Assembly (NCBI GenBank): GCA_946183715.1
Contig: CAMHDB010000089.1
Coordinates: forward strand, 1-7,543
Length of the DNA: 7,543 nt
Source of the DNA: an uncultured Oscillibacter sp.
GTDB lineage: Bacteria > Bacillota > Clostridia > Oscillospirales > Oscillospiraceae
Direction: 5' to 3'
The position numbers were made by a program, and so were the translations under genes. Positions within the stretch are counted from its first letter, which is position 1. Every line of letters starts with the position of its first letter. The notes under the pieces are model-generated. The model ran no database searches. It was given only the letters and a program-made list of their open reading frames with translations, and had not been told where the DNA came from. This document shows, in pieces, positions 5,067 through 7,543 of this stretch.

Positions 5067-6770
5067 TTGAAAATCCGTTCTACACAAGCCATTCTGGAGT
5101 GTCTGCTGGAACAGGGCGTGGACACCGTATTCGGCTACCCGGGCGGCACCATCCTGAACCTTTACGACGAGCTCTACCACTACCGGGACAGAATCCGGCA
5201 CGTCCTGACCTCGCACGAGCAGGGCGCGTCCCACGCCGCCGACGGCTACGCCCGCGCCACCGGGAAAGTCGGCGTGTGTTTCGCCACGTCCGGCCCCGGC
5301 GCGACGAACCTTACGACGGGCATCGCAACGGCGCATTTGGACTCGTCCCCGGTGGTCTTCATTACCTGTAACGTCAGCGAAAACCTGCTGGGGCGCGACG
5401 CCTTTCAGGAGGTCGACATTACCGGAATCGCCATGCCGATTACGAAGGCGACGTTCTTGGTACGCGACCCGGCGGAGATTGTGCCCGTCATGCGCGAGGC
5501 GTTCGTGATTGCGGCGTCGGGGCGTCCGGGGCCGGTGCTCATCGACTTTCTCAAGAACGTGACCGCCCCCGCGCAAATGGTCGAATACGCGCCCGTCCCC
5601 GCCGCGCAGCAGGGCGACAGGCTCCCGCATATTCGCGCCTTACGCCGGCGCCTGTCCGCGCCTCAGCCCGACGAGGACGACATCTCCCGCCTGCTGGAAC
5701 TGATTCAGCAGTCGGAACGCCCGTTCCTAGTCTGCGGCGGCGGCGTGGTGCGCGGACGCGCAAGCGCGGAGTTCCTCACGTTCGCCGAGAGGCTCGACGC
5801 CCCCGTCGCGATTACGGTCATGGGCGGCGGCGGAATCGCCGGAGACCACCGTCTTGTCACGGGCATGATTGGCATGCACGGCTCCCACGCGTCGAACACG
5901 GCCTGCGCCGAGTGCGATTTGCTGATTGCCGTCGGCTGTCGCTTCTCCGACCGCGTCGCCACCGACCCGGGCACGTTCGCGGCACAGGCCAAGGTCGTAC
6001 AGATTGACATCGACCAGTCGGAGATTGACAAGAACATCCTGACCGATTTGCACATCGTCGGCGACGCGAAAGCTGTGTTGTTCGCGCTCAACGCCCGCAT
6101 GGAACAGTTGCAACACACGGCGTGGAAAGAGCGGATTCTGTCCTTACGCCCGGCGGAGGAATCCGCGCCTTCCGGCGGCGCGCTCAACCCCGCGCAGATT
6201 ATGGACATTATCAACCGCGCCGCGCCGGAGAGTACGATTTTCTCGACGGATGTCGGGCAACACCAAATGTGGGCGATTCAGTCCGTACACTTCCGCTACC
6301 CCGGACAGCTCCTGACCAGCGGCGGCTTCGGCACGATGGGCTTCGGCTTAGGCGCGGCTATCGGCGCGCAGGCGGGCTTTCCGGAGCGGCGCGTACTGCA
6401 CCTCACGGGCGACGGCTGTTTCCGCATGAACTGCAACGAACTCGCCACCGTCGAACACTACCATTTCCCGGTCGTGACCGTGATTTTCAACAACGGCTGT
6501 CTGGGCATGGTGCGGCAGTGGCAGAACCTGATTTACGGCAAGCGCTTCTCGGAGACCACCCTTGACCGCGGCCCCGATTTCGTGAAGCTCGCCGAGGCCT
6601 ACGGGCTCCACGGCTACCGCGCCACGACGGCGGAGGAATTTGAAAGCGCGTTCCGGGCCGCGCTCGACTGCGGCGGCGGCGCCGTCATTGACGCCGTGCT
6701 CGACATGGACGAAATGGTCAGGCCCATGGTCGCGGGCGGCTCTCCCGTGACGGACTTCCTGTTGAATTGA
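5067..6770 (+). CDS. ilvB: Acetolactate synthase large (catalytic) subunit
   Basis: This 567-residue TPP- and FAD-dependent enzyme condenses two pyruvates to acetolactate, or pyruvate with 2-oxobutyrate, the first common step of branched-chain amino acid synthesis. Three domains appear in order. The N-terminal PYR domain has YPGG and the TPP-activating glutamate E51 in SHEQGASHAADGYAR. The central FAD/DHS-like domain covers about residues 200-340. The C-terminal PP domain has the TPP motif GDGCF (448-452) through NN (475-476), followed by GMVRQWQ. The stretch ITCNVSENLLGRDAFQE differs from the enterobacterial ITGQV form. The start is TTG at 5067, nine bases after AAGGAGG (5051-5057). The ATG at 5038 would lie upstream of the predicted transcription start, and the still longer reading frame crosses the promoter. 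ilvN follows after 13 bases. The RQWQ region and the ilvN partner argue for a biosynthetic synthase rather than a catabolic one or another TPP enzyme. Confidence 0.96.
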   Translation: MKIRSTQAILECLLEQGVDTVFGYPGGTILNLYDELYHYRDRIRHVLTSHEQGASHAADGYARATGKVGVCFATSGPGATNLTTGIATAHLDSSPVVFITCNVSENLLGRDAFQEVDITGIAMPITKATFLVRDPAEIVPVMREAFVIAASGRPGPVLIDFLKNVTAPAQMVEYAPVPAAQQGDRLPHIRALRRRLSAPQPDEDDISRLLELIQQSERPFLVCGGGVVRGRASAEFLTFAERLDAPVAITVMGGGGIAGDHRLVTGMIGMHGSHASNTACAECDLLIAVGCRFSDRVATDPGTFAAQAKVVQIDIDQSEIDKNILTDLHIVGDAKAVLFALNARMEQLQHTAWKERILSLRPAEESAPSGGALNPAQIMDIINRAAPESTIFSTDVGQHQMWAIQSVHFRYPGQLLTSGGFGTMGFGLGAAIGAQAGFPERRVLHLTGDGCFRMNCNELATVEHYHFPVVTVIFNNGCLGMVRQWQNLIYGKRFSETTLDRGPDFVKLAEAYGLHGYRATTAEEFESAFRAALDCGGGAVIDAVLDMDEMVRPMVAGGSPVTDFLLN

Positions 6771-6783
6771 GGGGGCGACGCGT

Positions 6784-7323
6784 ATGAAAAAACAGTTCGA
6801 CAGCGCGCGCAAGCGCTACACGCTGTGCATTCTGGTACAGGACATCCCCGGCGTACTCAGTCAGGTGGCGCGGCTCTTCTCCCGCAAGGGCTACAATATC
6901 GAGTCCATCGTCTCCGGGGCCACCGACCGCCCCCGCATTACCCGTATCTCCATCGAACTCATGGCCGACGAGATGATGATTGGGCAAATCGCGGCGCAGT
7001 GCCGGAAACTGCTCCCCGTCCTCGCCGTGAAGGTGCTCGACAGCGAAGGCTCCATTCACCGGGAAATCGCGCTCATTAAAGTGCGTACCGAAGACCGCGA
7101 CGGACGCGAGGAAGTCATCCAGATTGCCAACATTTTCCGCGCCAAGATTATCGACATCTGCCGCGATTCGCTGACTATCGCCGTATTCGGCACGCCCGTC
7201 AAGAACGACGCCCTCATCGACACCCTCTCCGACTTCTCTATTTTGGAGATTGCCAAGAGCGGTACGCTGGCGATGGAGCGCGGCCCCGACACGATTTATC
7301 AGGCCTTACAGGCCGGGGAATAA
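6784..7323 (+). CDS. ilvN: Acetolactate synthase small (regulatory) subunit
   Basis: This 179-residue regulatory subunit of acetolactate synthase activates the IlvB catalytic subunit and usually confers feedback inhibition by valine. An ACT domain occupies about residues 12-85, with the typical DIPGVLSQVARLFSRKGYNIES stretch: D20, G23 and N38 lie where E. coli IlvH has N11, G14 and N29 of the valine site. The C-terminal small-subunit domain begins near REIALIKVR (about 93-101) and ends in AKSGTLAMERG. Both domains are complete. The ATG at 6784 follows GAGGGGG with about 8 bases between, and the gene lies 13 bases after ilvB, so the two are co-transcribed and probably co-translated in matched amounts. 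The operon ends here at a terminator; ilvC, often next in Firmicutes, does not follow. Confidence 0.96.
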   Translation: MKKQFDSARKRYTLCILVQDIPGVLSQVARLFSRKGYNIESIVSGATDRPRITRISIELMADEMMIGQIAAQCRKLLPVLAVKVLDSEGSIHREIALIKVRTEDRDGREEVIQIANIFRAKIIDICRDSLTIAVFGTPVKNDALIDTLSDFSILEIAKSGTLAMERGPDTIYQALQAGE

Positions 7324-7329
7324 TACGCG

Positions 7330-7357
7330 AACCGTCCCGGACGCGGGGCGGTTTTTT
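7330..7357 (+). terminator. Intrinsic terminator of ilvBN
   Basis: AACCGTCCC (7330-7338) pairs with GGGGCGGTT (7345-7353), a 9-bp stem with one U-G pair and a 6-base loop. A run of six T (7352-7357) follows. It starts 7 bases after the ilvN stop. Confidence 0.92.
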
Positions 7358-7366
7358 CGCTCATGC

Positions 7367-7391
7367 TCTCCGGTATTCGTCCCGCCGGAGA
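7367..7391. repeat. Inverted repeat between the ilvBN terminator and the next promoter
   Basis: TCTCCGG (7367-7373) and CCGGAGA (7385-7391) are a perfect 7-bp inverted repeat with an 11-base spacer. It has no T-run on either side, so it is not a terminator. It ends 13 bases before the -35 box at 7405 and may be an operator for the downstream gene, or chance. Confidence 0.4.
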
Positions 7392-7404
7392 CGCAAGAAA
7401 ACCG

Positions 7405-7433
7405 TTGCCAATCTTGCGGAATCGTGGTAACAT
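7405..7433 (+). promoter_or_regulatory. Sigma-A type promoter for the gene at the right edge
   Basis: TTGCCA (7405-7410), a 17-base spacer, TAACAT (7428-7433). It is weaker than the other promoters here but has exact spacing and lies just after a terminator. Transcription should start near 7440, leaving a leader of about 72 bases with two hairpins (7440-7458 and 7480-7503). Confidence 0.65.
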
Positions 7434-7439
7434 GTTAGG

Positions 7440-7503
7440 GGCGGTTTTCGAGGCCGCCGGAACAATGCCGAAAGGAGAGGCTGTCCGCCGGAGTACGGAC
7501 AGC
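7440..7503 (+). promoter_or_regulatory. Two-hairpin 5' leader with ribosome site between the hairpins
   Basis: GGCGG (7440-7444) pairs with CCGCC (7454-7458) at the predicted 5' end of the transcript. GCTGTCCG (7480-7487) pairs perfectly with CGGACAGC (7496-7503), loop CCGGAGTA. AAAGGAGAG (7471-7479) lies between the hairpins and is the only good ribosome site in the region. If the second hairpin forms, the distance from AAGGAG (7472-7477) to the ATG at 7512 falls from 34 bases to about 10. The leader does not match a riboswitch class I recognise. Confidence 0.5.
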
Positions 7504-7511
7504 GACGCCAT

Positions 7512-7543
7512 ATGCCGACTACCAATGAATTGACCGGTATGCC
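7512..7543 (+). CDS. Start of an unidentified gene, cut by the window edge
   Basis: The reading frame from the ATG at 7512 gives MPTTNELTGM and runs off the window. It lies about 72 bases after a predicted transcription start. No ribosome site sits at normal linear distance; AAAGGAGAG at 7471-7479 could be brought close by the intervening hairpin. Ten residues are too few to assign a family. The start resembles ribosomal protein S12 (MPT..NQL) only in its first residues, and the rest does not fit. The true start could also lie outside the window. Confidence 0.4.
   Translation, partial: MPTTNELTGM

Noticed and set aside
4923..5630. Minus-strand frame across the ilvB promoter and 5' part of ilvB
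   Set aside because: It is a shadow of ilvB with low-complexity Arg/Gly/Val composition, and it would cross the trpB2-ilvB regulatory gap.
7440..7511. Known riboswitch or small structured RNA (for example mini-ykkC or SRP RNA) at the right edge
   Set aside because: The two hairpins lack the ACGR loops of mini-ykkC and the conserved loops of SRP RNA, and no other class was recognised.
7465..7533. 22-codon frame (ATG at 7465) as a possible leader peptide before the right-edge gene
   Set aside because: There is no ribosome site before its ATG, and the peptide has no run of regulatory codons. It overlaps the start of the 7512 frame, and chance is the simplest explanation.
1..7543. A new multi-gene defence, mobile or biosynthetic system
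   Set aside because: Every substantial gene is a recognisable core metabolic or RNA-processing gene in a normal layout, and there are no transposases, integrases, repeats arrays or unknown large proteins.

Overview
The window looks like ordinary chromosome from a GC-rich Firmicute, probably a gut-type Clostridia (Oscillospiraceae-like) lineage. This placement is inferred from the acpP-rnc pair, an ECF-type thiamine transporter under a TPP riboswitch, strong sigma-A style promoters with 17-bp spacers, AAGGAG ribosome sites and the clostridial flavour of the acetolactate synthase. The species cannot be named from the sequence alone. There are no mobile elements, CRISPR arrays, tRNA or rRNA genes.

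Layout. Bases 1-155 are a leader with an AT-rich hairpin and no clear promoter. Next, on +, is a cytoplasmic GH13 alpha-glucan hydrolase (156-1487). It converges on thiT (1517-2077, -), and a short GC-rich hairpin lies between them. The 2078-2407 gap is densely regulatory. It holds a TPP riboswitch with a readable antiterminator/terminator platform controlling thiT, and two back-to-back promoters whose -35 boxes lie in a perfect 10-bp inverted repeat. The rightward promoter drives acpP (2408-2653) and rnc (2689-3390), which end at a strong intrinsic terminator. A TrpB2-type tryptophan synthase beta-like gene (3479-4849, -) converges on them. It is divergent from the ilvB-ilvN acetolactate synthase operon (5067-7323, +), and each side has its own promoter in the 217-bp gap. 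ilvBN ends at an intrinsic terminator. A new promoter then starts a leader with two hairpins, followed by the first codons of an unidentified gene cut by the window edge.

How the parts relate. ThiT imports thiamin, the precursor of TPP. TPP is the cofactor of IlvB and the ligand of the riboswitch upstream of thiT. IlvB and IlvN form the committed enzyme of valine, leucine and isoleucine synthesis. The TrpB2 protein has no trpA beside it. AcpP and RNase III are core lipid-synthesis and RNA-processing genes.

No undescribed multi-gene system was found. The points most worth checking are regulatory: the legible TPP expression platform, the shared dyad between the thiT and acpP promoters, and the right-edge leader in which a hairpin separates the ribosome site from the only plausible start codon.
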